From Synergistaceae bacterium (GTDB lineage: Bacteria > Synergistota > Synergistia > Synergistales > Aminobacteriaceae): a DNA stretch of 9,702 nucleotides. The notes under the pieces are model-generated. The model searched no databases, was not told the DNA's origin, and saw only the letters and a program-made list of their open reading frames with translations. The stretch is taken from positions 1 through 9,702 of the forward strand of contig JAFTBT010000014.1 of assembly GCA_017455085.1 (NCBI GenBank). Reading direction: 5' to 3'. The position numbers and the translations under genes were made by a program. Shown in pieces: positions 1-6,985 of this stretch (position 1 is its first letter; each line of letters begins with the position of its first letter).

Positions 1-183
1 GACTTCCTCATCTGAATATCGCTGTATGGACTGGTTTACGGACTCAAGATAATACGCGAGCCGAGCCGCATGAAATCTTAATATCCCGAGACCGATCACT
101 AGACCCACACAAACACTTAAGGCAACAATAAACTTAATGCCCGTCCCAATTTTGACGGCAGTTACATGGTTGTCCTTATGCAT
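1..183 (-). CDS. FtsL-like small membrane protein, 5' part only
   Basis: This open frame begins with ATG at 183 and leaves the window at position 1 after 61 codons, so the C-terminus is missing. The start reads MHKDNHVTAVKIG, followed by one hydrophobic segment at about residues 17-35 and then a polar helical stretch (ARLAYYLESVNQSIQRYSDEE) typical of the beginning of a coiled coil. A short cytoplasmic tail, one membrane span and a periplasmic coiled coil is the architecture of FtsL/FtsB divisome proteins. FtsL is usually encoded right after rsmH, which is the position here (72-nt gap). No residue signature proves the family, since FtsL is poorly conserved. A purine-rich GGGGGCGAGGAG precedes the ATG, although its last AGGAG sits only 2 nt away, so the earlier G-run may be what the ribosome uses. 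The call rests on topology and position. Confidence 0.6.
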   Translation of the reverse strand, partial: MHKDNHVTAVKIGTGIKFIVALSVCVGLVIGLGILRFHAARLAYYLESVNQSIQRYSDEEV

Positions 184-255
184 TTCTCCTCGCCCCCGGA
201 TTTGTGTAAAATTTTTTGGTGTGGATTGAATAATAACACATTATGCAGAAAATAC

Positions 256-1326
256 CTAGTACGTTTTCAGACAAAACGCCCTTAACTTTGCGCTGCGAGA
301 CTTGTAGTTAATCGCGGTCTCTGTCTCACTTGGTAATATGGGATGGCGAGTCAGAATCTCACCTTTGCCGTCAATTTTCCACTGCCTGAACGTGTGCTTG
401 ATGAGTCTGTCCTCAAGTGAGTGGTACGACACAAAGATTACCAGCGCGTTGTGTGAGACTTCAGGAAGAGCAAGCAATAATTTTTCGAGTTCGTGTGCTT
501 CATCGTTGACGTAGATTCTTAAGGCCTGAAAGACTCTGCGTGCGGGATGAGTGCCCATTTTGCGCTGGACGGGCTGAGGGAGTGCGGAACGAATCACATT
601 CACGAGCTGGCCTGTCGTGGTGATGGGAGTGCTTGAGAGCTTGATGGCGTGTGCGATTTGGCGGGAGTATTTTTCTTCGCCGTAGTCCCAGAAGATTTTT
701 GCTAGTGTGTATTCGTCCGAGTCCCTGAGGATATTCGCAGCAGTGATTTCTTGGCCGGAAGGGTTCATGCGCATATCGAGTGGACCGTCGTTCTGGAAGG
801 AGAAGCCCCGATCCGGAAGGGTGAGCTGCATGTTCGAGACCCCCAAGTCGAAAACGTAGACACCGAAATTTCTGCATTGTGGGAGGTCTGCGAGGTGGCT
901 GAAATTTGCGTGAAGGGCAGTGAATCGTTTGGAGTCTGCGTAGGGTTTGAGGCGGTCGAGTGAGAAAGTGAGGGCTTGTGTGTCGCGGTCGAGGCCAAAC
1001 ACAACAGAGTCGGTGAAGGTCTCCAGAAAAGCAGCGGAGTACCCGCCGAGTCCGAGTGTGCCGTCGATAATGCGGGTGTTGGGGGCATGTGAGGCGATGA
1101 GTGCGAGGACTTCGGAGAGCATTACGGGTGTGTGAGTGATTGAGGGTGCTGGAGAGATTTCGGGAGTGGGAGTGTGAGTGTTTGCGGGTGTGGGTGTGTT
1201 TGTGGCTGTGGGTGTGGGAGTGTTTACGGGTGTGGGTGTGTTTACGGGTGTGGGTGTGGATGTGTTTACGGATGTGTGAGCATTTTCGGGTATGGGTATG
1301 TGAGTGATTTCTGGGTTGTTACACAT
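256..1326 (-). CDS. rsmH: 16S rRNA (cytosine(1402)-N4)-methyltransferase RsmH, with N-terminal repeat extension
   Basis: RsmH (MraW) uses S-adenosylmethionine to methylate N4 of C1402 in 16S rRNA in the ribosomal P site. The family motifs are all present: HTPVML at 65-70 (usual protein start), DGTLGLGGYS at 88-97 (SAM-binding glycine loop), FDLGVSNMQL at 159-168, RGFSF..DGPLDMRM at 173-187, FWDYGEE at 212-218, HPARRVFQALRIYVNDE at 260-276, and SYHSLEDR at 300-307. The methyltransferase part has the usual length (about 290 residues). The odd part is residues 1-64, a low-complexity Thr/Pro/Asn segment absent from ordinary RsmH. No ATG, GTG or TTG lies between it and the HTPVML motif, and AAAGGCAGG stands upstream of the ATG at 1326, so the extension appears to be translated. 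The gene is followed by the ftsL-like gene as in dcw clusters. No mraZ precedes it; instead a divergent operon starts 95 nt away. Confidence 0.97.
   Translation of the reverse strand: MCNNPEITHIPIPENAHTSVNTSTPTPVNTPTPVNTPTPTATNTPTPANTHTPTPEISPAPSITHTPVMLSEVLALIASHAPNTRIIDGTLGLGGYSAAFLETFTDSVVFGLDRDTQALTFSLDRLKPYADSKRFTALHANFSHLADLPQCRNFGVYVFDLGVSNMQLTLPDRGFSFQNDGPLDMRMNPSGQEITAANILRDSDEYTLAKIFWDYGEEKYSRQIAHAIKLSSTPITTTGQLVNVIRSALPQPVQRKMGTHPARRVFQALRIYVNDEAHELEKLLLALPEVSHNALVIFVSYHSLEDRLIKHTFRQWKIDGKGEILTRHPILPSETETAINYKSRSAKLRAFCLKTY
1179..1280. repeat. 18-nt tandem repeat (coding VNTR) inside the 5' end of rsmH
   Basis: The plus-strand unit is TGTTTACGGGTGTGGGTG. Exact copies lie at 1221-1238 and 1239-1256. 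Variants lie at 1179-1196 (one mismatch), 1197-1214 (three mismatches) and 1263-1280 (three mismatches). Extra 6-nt pieces (TGGGAG at 1215-1220 and TGGATG at 1257-1262) interrupt the array. On the minus strand the units encode NTPTPV-like hexapeptides, and 18 and 6 are both multiples of three, so copy-number change would keep the frame. The plus strand, which is the template strand of rsmH, has many GGG runs separated by 3 to 9 nt and could form a G-quadruplex. Confidence 0.88.
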
Positions 1327-1364
1327 GAAGAATACCTGCCTTTTTGTGGGAATAATACGATAAA

Positions 1365-1370
1365 ATTATA
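1365..1370 (-). promoter_or_regulatory. Possible -10 element for rsmH
   Basis: On the minus strand this hexamer is a perfect TATAAT, about 39 nt upstream of the rsmH ATG. No convincing -35 sequence lies 16-18 nt further upstream (the sequence there is ATTTAG). This 95-nt space between divergent genes must hold signals for both directions. For the plus-strand operon I see only a weak pair, TTGTGG at 1344-1349 and TATAGC at 1367-1372, 17 nt apart and overlapping this box. Confidence 0.35.
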
Positions 1371-1421
1371 GCTGTTCCCAAGAATAACTAAATATCTATC
1401 GTAAGGGGTGTAATTTCACTC

Positions 1422-2150
1422 ATGACAGAATACGCACAAGACATTATCAACGAAGTTCAACGCATACTTGACAAGCACAAGGGGTTCATCGTGTTCTCGC
1501 AGGTAGCCTCATCACTCAGCAAAGACCTTCGGGATAAGCTGTACATCAAGGGCAACACTTCCGCAAAGATCGTCAGGAAAATACTCATGCCCGTACTTGA
1601 GGAAAACTTCGTCATACGCAAAAATCGCGGGACATACATACTCAAGCCGCTCGATCCGGAAGAATTTGTGTATGCGTGGCTCTCTGATGGTAAGCCCATG
1701 ACTCTGAATGAGCTTGTGAGGGCACTGAAGCCGTTCACGAAGAAGGAAGCTCTTGCACTGTTGACGGACATGGTGAACGCCGGAAAGGTCAGAGTCAGGT
1801 TTGAGGATTCGTATAAGGTGAATTTCTTTGCGTGTGGTGCTGGGAATCAGGCAGTTGGTGAGATCAGGCAGGTTCAGGCATTCAGGCCGGATGAGTTCAC
1901 ACAGGCGAAGTTTCGTGCGGCGTATGATGTGCTGCATACGTTCAGGGAGTTCGTGAGGATTTGCGATTTACGCAGGAGTCTCGGCTGGCCGCGTGAGGTG
2001 TTTGACGGAATGATTCGGGCTTTGCGAGACAACAGGACTATACGCGTAATTCGGGCTGATGAATCCGAGTTGACACAGGACGAGATTCGGGACTCCTTCA
2101 TTGACGAGAACAAAATATTGATGGGGTTAATAACTTGGCATGGAAGATAA
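1422..2150 (+). CDS. Winged-helix DNA-binding-type protein, first gene of the operon
   Basis: I do not recognise a named family. The 242-residue protein is soluble, charged and appears to be built from three winged-helix-like units: residues about 6-75 (helices ending in a VIRKNRGTYIL wing), about 80-136 (TLNELVRALKPFTKKEALALLTDM.. then KVRVRFEDSYKVNFF) and about 160-237 (a helical block with VRICDLRRSLGWPREVFDGMI followed by strands and ILMGLITW). This pattern suggests DNA binding or a protein scaffold. It has no transmembrane segment and no visible enzyme motif. The start is supported by AAGGGGTG at 1403-1410. The last 11 nt overlap the following ATPase gene, so the two are probably translated together. 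It could be the regulator of the operon or the DNA-recognition subunit of the ATPase and nuclease that follow; the sequence does not decide between them. Confidence 0.85.
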   Translation: MTEYAQDIINEVQRILDKHKGFIVFSQVASSLSKDLRDKLYIKGNTSAKIVRKILMPVLEENFVIRKNRGTYILKPLDPEEFVYAWLSDGKPMTLNELVRALKPFTKKEALALLTDMVNAGKVRVRFEDSYKVNFFACGAGNQAVGEIRQVQAFRPDEFTQAKFRAAYDVLHTFREFVRICDLRRSLGWPREVFDGMIRALRDNRTIRVIRADESELTQDEIRDSFIDENKILMGLITWHGR

Positions 2151-4101
2151 AAAGATATTTGAGCAGCTTAATGCTGATAACCCGTTCATATCGTCGTCAG
2201 ATCCTCTTCCGTGGGATAATAATAGTCCCGATCTATCACAGCTCAACAGCGAAGTATCAGCAGAGATCGAACAGCTCATACTAGCAAAACGCAGAGAGCC
2301 TTCACTGCCTATTACAGGGCTGATTTTCGGTGAGGCAGGCTTAGGAAAGACACACATTCTTTCACGAATCCTCCGCAAGATCCGAAAAAACGCGTGGAAG
2401 ATAATTTTTGTTGCGGTCAGGACGTTCACTAACCCCAAGAGATTACATCAGGAATTACTCTCTGAGATTATGCTCTCCATGAACAACCAGCACAGCGAAG
2501 GCCGCACACAGTTCGATATGCTGATGGATGAGGTCATGAATGCTTACCGTGAACGCAGAATTGATGACACCTTCACAAGCGTACCGGATACTGACCTGAA
2601 TTTTTACCTGAAACACGACCTGAAGGGCATAGACAAGAATTTTCTGAAGTGTATTGTGCGGTATCTAGGCACTGACGACAGAATCACGAAGGAGAATATT
2701 CTAGAGTGGCTGCGTGAGGGACTCGATGAGGACGACTCTCAAGCACTTGGCCTGCCGTTACGTGAGGCCTCTGAACTGGACGACACAGCATGTGAGATTT
2801 TCGCCAAGAACATCATAATCTCTCTGGGAAGTCTGTTAGCGTATGCTCATATCCCAATGGTTATTTGCTTTGACGAGCTGGACAACATGAAGCACAACAA
2901 AGAGCTTATAGAAGTATGGGGTGACTCTGTGGCCTTCATGATGAATACTATATCCGGAGTACTGCCTCTGTGTTTCATCAAGAGCAATGTTTGGGATGAA
3001 ATATTTCGTCCGGCACTTAACTTGTCAATCGTTCAGCGTCTGGAAGCTGGCAAGATAATAATGCAGGGCTGCACAATCTCCCAAGCTAAACAGCTCATCC
3101 ACGACAGAATCGCCGCAAAATTCCCTGACACTGCGGAGGAAAAATACCACTGGCTGCTCTCCAGAATGGCAAATACTCTCACAGAAGGCATCTCACCGCG
3201 AGAAGTCCTCAGGTTCGCACGTCAAGCCCTCCGTAACGGTGAGGCCATCGACTCCATCACGGAAGCCTACGACGAAGAATCCCGCAAAATCCAGTCCGTC
3301 CCAAGTGCTTGGCCCCCTAACTCCGAACACCTCACCACTGCACTGCGCGAATGGCTCACATCACACAATGACGTGAAGATTCTCGGAGGCTACGGAAAGT
3401 ACATCAAGCTCGTTGCTACTCTCGGCGGAAAAACCTTCGCTTTCTGCACAATAGCTCCCAAAGCCGCGACTACTGCATCCGCAAGCGCAAATGAATGCTG
3501 CAAATATCTGGACGAATACCCACGAAGTTCTTGCGTATACATCATGGACAAGAGAGCCTATAAACCAACGTGGCAGAAGTTCATCGCAAAGCTCGCAGAA
3601 TTTCGCAGCAAGGGCGGAAGAGTCCTCGAACTCGACAGCGACTCACGCATAGACTGGTACGCACTCGCCTCACTCGTCAACCAAATATCCAGCGGCAACG
3701 TGAATCTCTACAGCATAACCGGCAGCAGGACAGCAAAACTTCAGGACGCAGGTGCATTCATCAGGAGCATAGACCTAGTGCCGGGACTGTTCCCCAAATC
3801 CCACGCAACACCACCAAAGCCCGCGCATGTACTGCTCACAAAGCCAGAGCCTCCCAAGCCCGAACCTCAAGAGTCCCCAGTAGTGATTCCCGATACTACC
3901 GAGCTGAAAGATGCCGTTATGAGCTTCCTCAAGGGCTATCCGATGAACATTCTGGGTTCAGAAAAACTCTTGAGCCTCTTGGCCGGAAAAGGTATCACGA
4001 TATCGCGTGAGGGCCTGTTGGCGTTCGTGAACCTGCATAAAGACTCCTTCAGGGCTTATCCCGCAAGAAACGGCTCTGACGTAGTGATAGGTTTACGCTG
4101 A
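2140..4101 (+). CDS. AAA+/STAND-like P-loop ATPase with C-terminal winged-helix-like domain
   Basis: This 653-residue protein has a clear nucleotide-binding core. Walker A is GEAGLGKTH at 64-72 and Walker B is MVICFDELDN at 240-249, with a candidate sensor segment LPLCFIKSNVWDE at 275-287 and an arginine-containing lid at about 351-365 (ISPREVLRFARQA). A stretch of roughly 110 residues between strands (about 115-225) is longer than in minimal AAA+ modules. Residues about 395-550 form a second alpha/beta domain that I cannot assign. A proline/lysine-rich linker (about 557-582) leads to a compact 65-residue end (585-650) that looks like a winged helix. ATPases of this general shape (ORC/Cdc6-like, or the ATP-binding proteins of BREX-type systems) load or move proteins on DNA. 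Its position between a winged-helix protein and a nuclease suggests a DNA-directed motor or switch. The start overlaps the upstream gene by 11 nt and the stop is 1 nt from the nuclease start. Substrate and family remain unknown. Confidence 0.9.
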   Translation: MEDKKIFEQLNADNPFISSSDPLPWDNNSPDLSQLNSEVSAEIEQLILAKRREPSLPITGLIFGEAGLGKTHILSRILRKIRKNAWKIIFVAVRTFTNPKRLHQELLSEIMLSMNNQHSEGRTQFDMLMDEVMNAYRERRIDDTFTSVPDTDLNFYLKHDLKGIDKNFLKCIVRYLGTDDRITKENILEWLREGLDEDDSQALGLPLREASELDDTACEIFAKNIIISLGSLLAYAHIPMVICFDELDNMKHNKELIEVWGDSVAFMMNTISGVLPLCFIKSNVWDEIFRPALNLSIVQRLEAGKIIMQGCTISQAKQLIHDRIAAKFPDTAEEKYHWLLSRMANTLTEGISPREVLRFARQALRNGEAIDSITEAYDEESRKIQSVPSAWPPNSEHLTTALREWLTSHNDVKILGGYGKYIKLVATLGGKTFAFCTIAPKAATTASASANECCKYLDEYPRSSCVYIMDKRAYKPTWQKFIAKLAEFRSKGGRVLELDSDSRIDWYALASLVNQISSGNVNLYSITGSRTAKLQDAGAFIRSIDLVPGLFPKSHATPPKPAHVLLTKPEPPKPEPQESPVVIPDTTELKDAVMSFLKGYPMNILGSEKLLSLLAGKGITISREGLLAFVNLHKDSFRAYPARNGSDVVIGLR

Positions 4102-4102
4102 A

Positions 4103-5599
4103 ATGTTCAGGACTGTGTACGCAAACGCAAGTGATATCGCACTCTGCCAAAGGTGTCCGGCACTGTTCGGCTACAAGATACACATGCACGAGAAAAACGC
4201 CTGGCAGGTCGGCATCAAGGGCAGCGGCTACTATTACGGCTCCATGTTCCACAGGAATATCGCTCGTCCGTTCTTCGAGGCAGCGGCCAATCCGGAGCAC
4301 CATCTTCACGCTGAGGCAGTCCGTGCAGTCTCAGGAAACAGGGCAGACCTTGAGAGATTTATGCGTGAAAGAATCTTCATGCCGTTCATGGAGCAGCATT
4401 CAGGGGAGTATTCTCAAGGGCAGATCATGGCGGCAGCTCGCGGCGTGAAAGTCTGGGAGGACGCTATGTCGGACTTCTTCGCGGAAATACCTTCATTGAG
4501 CAGGCATCCGGAGGGAGCTGTGAGGGCTGTGTTTCTCCGGCCGGAGCAGAAATTACAGGCAAAGTATGATTTTCCCAATGAAGGGAGTCTTGTAGTTACT
4601 GGGTGCTATGACGCTCTGATGTTCAACCCAGACGGAGTCGAAGCCAGACTGTTCGAGTTCAAGGGGTACGCGAAAAGTGATATAGCTGTCCCGTTGTCGC
4701 AAAGCCTGATTTATGCGTGGCTCATATGGGAATATGCGGGGATAATGCCTTCGCTTGAGATCATATATCTGGATGATGAGGACAGAAAACCGGTTGTGTT
4801 CGACAGCGTGAGCGTGAATAGAATGATTGATGCAGGACTGCCTGGATTGTTTTACTCAGCATTCAACACTATAACTTTAAGGAGGATGCCGGAAATTATG
4901 AGGGATAAAAATTTGTGCAAGGTGTGCAGATTCAGTAATACTTGCGCTTCTGACTGGGGGGCAAAGTTCGGGAAAAGATCAGGTGCGTCTGACTCGGCCG
5001 GTCCGTTCAGGAAAAGAGCAGGGGCATCACTGGTGAATGTGTGCGTGTTTTTCTTGGCGGCTACGATGATCATGGCGCAGGTGTTTTTCTTCTCCACAAC
5101 GTCAACTGAAAACCTCGCCGAAGAGACTAAAGCAACCGCACGAAGATTCTCAATGGACAGGAAGCTGGAGCTGGCTTTTACGAAACTGAAGGACGAGAGT
5201 AACCATATAACTTCTGCTCCGGTAGAGACACCTATAGCTTTTGCTGACGACGTAGGCATAACAGACGCAGGCATAATAGCAGATAATTTTGTGGGCTTTC
5301 ACAGGGGGACACGTGTATACTCTGACGACGTAAATCAGGTATATATCTACAACCTGAACTACACGCTGCTATCGGTAGATTATGCTGCTCATGAAACATC
5401 GGCTAATTACTGGGACGCAGTTCCTATCCCGCAGAGAATCTTTCCGCCTATGAGTGCAGACCGTTTTCTGGTCAGGATACTTTCTCCGAGACAGGGACTC
5501 GGCAAAAAACTCATGTATCAGGTCCTAGTCTCACGAGATTCTTCCGTCATCCCCTACAAGATTACGCCCCTAACGTTTCAGGAGGTGTGGTACGAATAA
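4103..5599 (+). CDS. Cas4/RecB-like PD-(D/E)XK nuclease fused to a membrane-anchored pilin-like domain
   Basis: Residues 1-285 match the Cas4/RecB exonuclease layout: cysteines LCQRC at 14-18, GSMFH at 46-50 (family G..xH motif), GCYD with Asp170, EFK at 185-187, QSLIY at 200-204, and a C-terminal cysteine cluster LCKVC..C with Cys272, Cys275 and Cys281. The nuclease motifs are complete and the cysteines would hold an iron-sulfur cluster, so this half looks active and cytoplasmic. The frame continues without a stop through FGKRSGAS and FRKRAGAS into one hydrophobic helix (about 308-329), then about 165 residues likely to lie outside the inner membrane. KRAG followed by ASLVNVCVFF resembles the leader and N-terminal helix of PilX/GspK-type pilins, which lack Glu at +5. 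The segment lies directly before the pilM-like gene. No ATG, GTG or TTG codon exists in frame just before the leader; GTG at 5033 lies inside the helix. A real fusion, an internal start, or a lost stop or frameshift near the G-run at 4956-4961 remain possible. Confidence 0.88.
   Translation: MFRTVYANASDIALCQRCPALFGYKIHMHEKNAWQVGIKGSGYYYGSMFHRNIARPFFEAAANPEHHLHAEAVRAVSGNRADLERFMRERIFMPFMEQHSGEYSQGQIMAAARGVKVWEDAMSDFFAEIPSLSRHPEGAVRAVFLRPEQKLQAKYDFPNEGSLVVTGCYDALMFNPDGVEARLFEFKGYAKSDIAVPLSQSLIYAWLIWEYAGIMPSLEIIYLDDEDRKPVVFDSVSVNRMIDAGLPGLFYSAFNTITLRRMPEIMRDKNLCKVCRFSNTCASDWGAKFGKRSGASDSAGPFRKRAGASLVNVCVFFLAATMIMAQVFFFSTTSTENLAEETKATARRFSMDRKLELAFTKLKDESNHITSAPVETPIAFADDVGITDAGIIADNFVGFHRGTRVYSDDVNQVYIYNLNYTLLSVDYAAHETSANYWDAVPIPQRIFPPMSADRFLVRILSPRQGLGKKLMYQVLVSRDSSVIPYKITPLTFQEVWYE
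4967..5029 (+). repeat. Imperfect 24-nt direct repeat at the nuclease/pilin-like junction
   Basis: TTCGGGAAAAGATCAGGTGC (4967-4986, continuing to 4990) and TTCAGGAAAAGAGCAGGGGC (5006-5025, continuing to 5029) agree at 19 of 24 positions, 39 nt (13 codons) apart and in the same frame. They encode FGKRSGAS and FRKRAGAS, both resembling the basic leader before a prepilin cleavage site. The repeat sits exactly where the nuclease ends and the membrane segment begins, which fits a local duplication during the joining of two genes. Confidence 0.6.
5580..5585 (+). promoter_or_regulatory. Ribosome binding site fixing the PilM-PilN start at 5599
   Basis: AGGAGG lies inside the last codons of the nuclease/pilin-like gene. 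An in-frame GTG at 5587 is only 1 nt away and too close to be used, whereas ATG at 5599 is 13 nt away and forms a TAATG overlap with the upstream stop. The ATG is therefore preferred, and translation of the two genes is probably coupled. Confidence 0.7.
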
Positions 5600-6984
5600 T
5601 GCCTATATCTTTCAGGAAAAATATCGCGCAGGGAAATTCCGCAGGCCTCGCGATTCATAACGACTGCCTAAGATTTCTGGAGATTGACGAGGACAACAAC
5701 CCTGTCCGTCAGGAAACTGTCCCGTTAATGGAGGGCTGCATACAGAACAGCACCATCAAGAATTTCGACATGCTGGAGGCCGCTTTTACCGAAATCTACA
5801 AACTCATCGGCAGGCTTCGTGAACCGGTCATGATAGGCCTTCCCAACGGAGACACGATAATACGCATGATTAGCCTCCCAAACATGAGCATTGATGACGT
5901 TCGCGGAACTATAGACCTGAATTTTGACGAGTACTTCCCGTATCCGAGAGATGATGCTGTTTTCGACACATTGCGCGTGATCACTCCTGCCGACACAAAC
6001 AACGAGAATGCCGATATCACTGCTCTCACCGTTGCCGCAAAAAAGGACACCGTCGAAAGAATCCTGGACATCGCCAGAAAAGCCGGACTCCCCGCCGGTG
6101 CTGTTGAGCCGTTGAGCTTCTCGATGCTGAGGGCTATTCCGGAGGCTCAGGAGGGCTTGAGCATATTCGCGAACCCCGACACAGTTATTGCAGTCTATGA
6201 GGGAAACGGAATTTTCTTCAGGTCCGCCAATAATCTCAGCGGTGCGCAGGACATCTTGAACACAATGCAGTTCACCGAGACCACATACAGGCACGTGCGG
6301 GTGAGCAAACTGATTCTTGCGGGGCTGAATTTCCAGATAAGTCCGGACTCAGGCATGAACGTGGTGAATATCACGGACGAGTATTTTGCGGCCAAGAGTC
6401 TGGCTCTCAGGAATCAGGAGGAGACACAGAAACTTGACCTGCGCCCGATGGAGTACGTTGAGCTTGAGCGCAGAAGGTATTCGTTCAACCCGAACAGGCT
6501 GGTATTCTGGGGGCTGCTTGTGGGATTCGTGATGCTGTCGATAGGCACGATATCTTTTGCGTGGATGAGGATACGAGATATTGATTTGGCTCTGGAGGAT
6601 AAGAGAGTCTCGAACACTGACCTGATGAGTCAGCGGGCGGCTTTGGCTCGGAGGAATGCTGACCTTGAGAAAAGACAGCTGGAGACCGAACGGATTCTGA
6701 ACTTCCTGAAGGGCGATATACCTGTGCTTGAGATCATGAGTGCAATCGAGAAACATTTTGCTGCCGGTGTGAAGCTGGACAATGCAGATTTTTCGCGGAA
6801 TGCTGCAACGGGAGTTACTGTAGTGATTGACGGGAAGGCGAATGATGAGAGGGCTATACTCGCTATGACTGAAGGCCTGAAGAGCAGCGGGGCATTTAGT
6901 GAGGTCAGGCTGCCGGTGTCTATGAGGGCGATGACGGGGCAGGTGATTTTCAAGTTGATACTCCGCGTGAAGGAGGTGATCTAG
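5599..6984 (+). CDS. PilM-PilN (GspL-like) fusion, inner-membrane assembly platform protein
   Basis: In type IV pili, PilM is a cytoplasmic actin-like protein bound to PilN; in type II secretion GspL combines both roles. Here one 461-residue chain does so. Residues 1 to about 270 are PilM-like, with ISLPNMSIDDVRGTIDLNFD at 91-110 followed by EYFPYPRDD, the family's switch and docking region. The later nucleotide-binding part (DTVIAVYEGNGIFFRS at 194-209) lacks the usual Asp-x-Gly, so nucleotide binding may be weak. KLDLRPMEYVELERRR at 278-293 resembles the pre-membrane motif of PilN. One membrane helix spans about 301-322, a charged coiled coil about 325-370, and a ferredoxin-like periplasmic domain about 373-461. 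The start is ATG at 5599, overlapping the previous stop by 1 nt. Two prepilins follow immediately. A PilO/GspM partner, normally next, is absent from the window unless the pilin-like domain upstream fills that place. Confidence 0.85.
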   Translation: MPISFRKNIAQGNSAGLAIHNDCLRFLEIDEDNNPVRQETVPLMEGCIQNSTIKNFDMLEAAFTEIYKLIGRLREPVMIGLPNGDTIIRMISLPNMSIDDVRGTIDLNFDEYFPYPRDDAVFDTLRVITPADTNNENADITALTVAAKKDTVERILDIARKAGLPAGAVEPLSFSMLRAIPEAQEGLSIFANPDTVIAVYEGNGIFFRSANNLSGAQDILNTMQFTETTYRHVRVSKLILAGLNFQISPDSGMNVVNITDEYFAAKSLALRNQEETQKLDLRPMEYVELERRRYSFNPNRLVFWGLLVGFVMLSIGTISFAWMRIRDIDLALEDKRVSNTDLMSQRAALARRNADLEKRQLETERILNFLKGDIPVLEIMSAIEKHFAAGVKLDNADFSRNAATGVTVVIDGKANDERAILAMTEGLKSSGAFSEVRLPVSMRAMTGQVIFKLILRVKEVI

Positions 6985-6985
6985 T

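Noticed and set aside
3570..4010. Arg-rich plus-strand frame of 146 codons inside the ATPase gene
   Set aside because: It is an alternative frame of the ATPase; the basic, low-complexity protein reflects codon composition and lacks a ribosome binding site.
4103..5050. CRISPR-Cas locus suggested by the Cas4-like nuclease
   Set aside because: No repeat-spacer array and no other cas gene is present. The only tandem repeats are the short coding repeat in rsmH and the sparse intergenic repeats.
1422..5599. Mobile element or genomic island carrying the trio
   Set aside because: No integrase, transposase, tRNA target, or terminal direct repeats are visible, and composition is not clearly different from neighbouring core genes.
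5725..6294. Long open frame on the minus strand (189 codons) inside the PilM-PilN gene
   Set aside because: It lies wholly antisense to a well supported gene, has no recognisable domain and no convincing start signal. The same holds for the antisense frame at 6349-7098.
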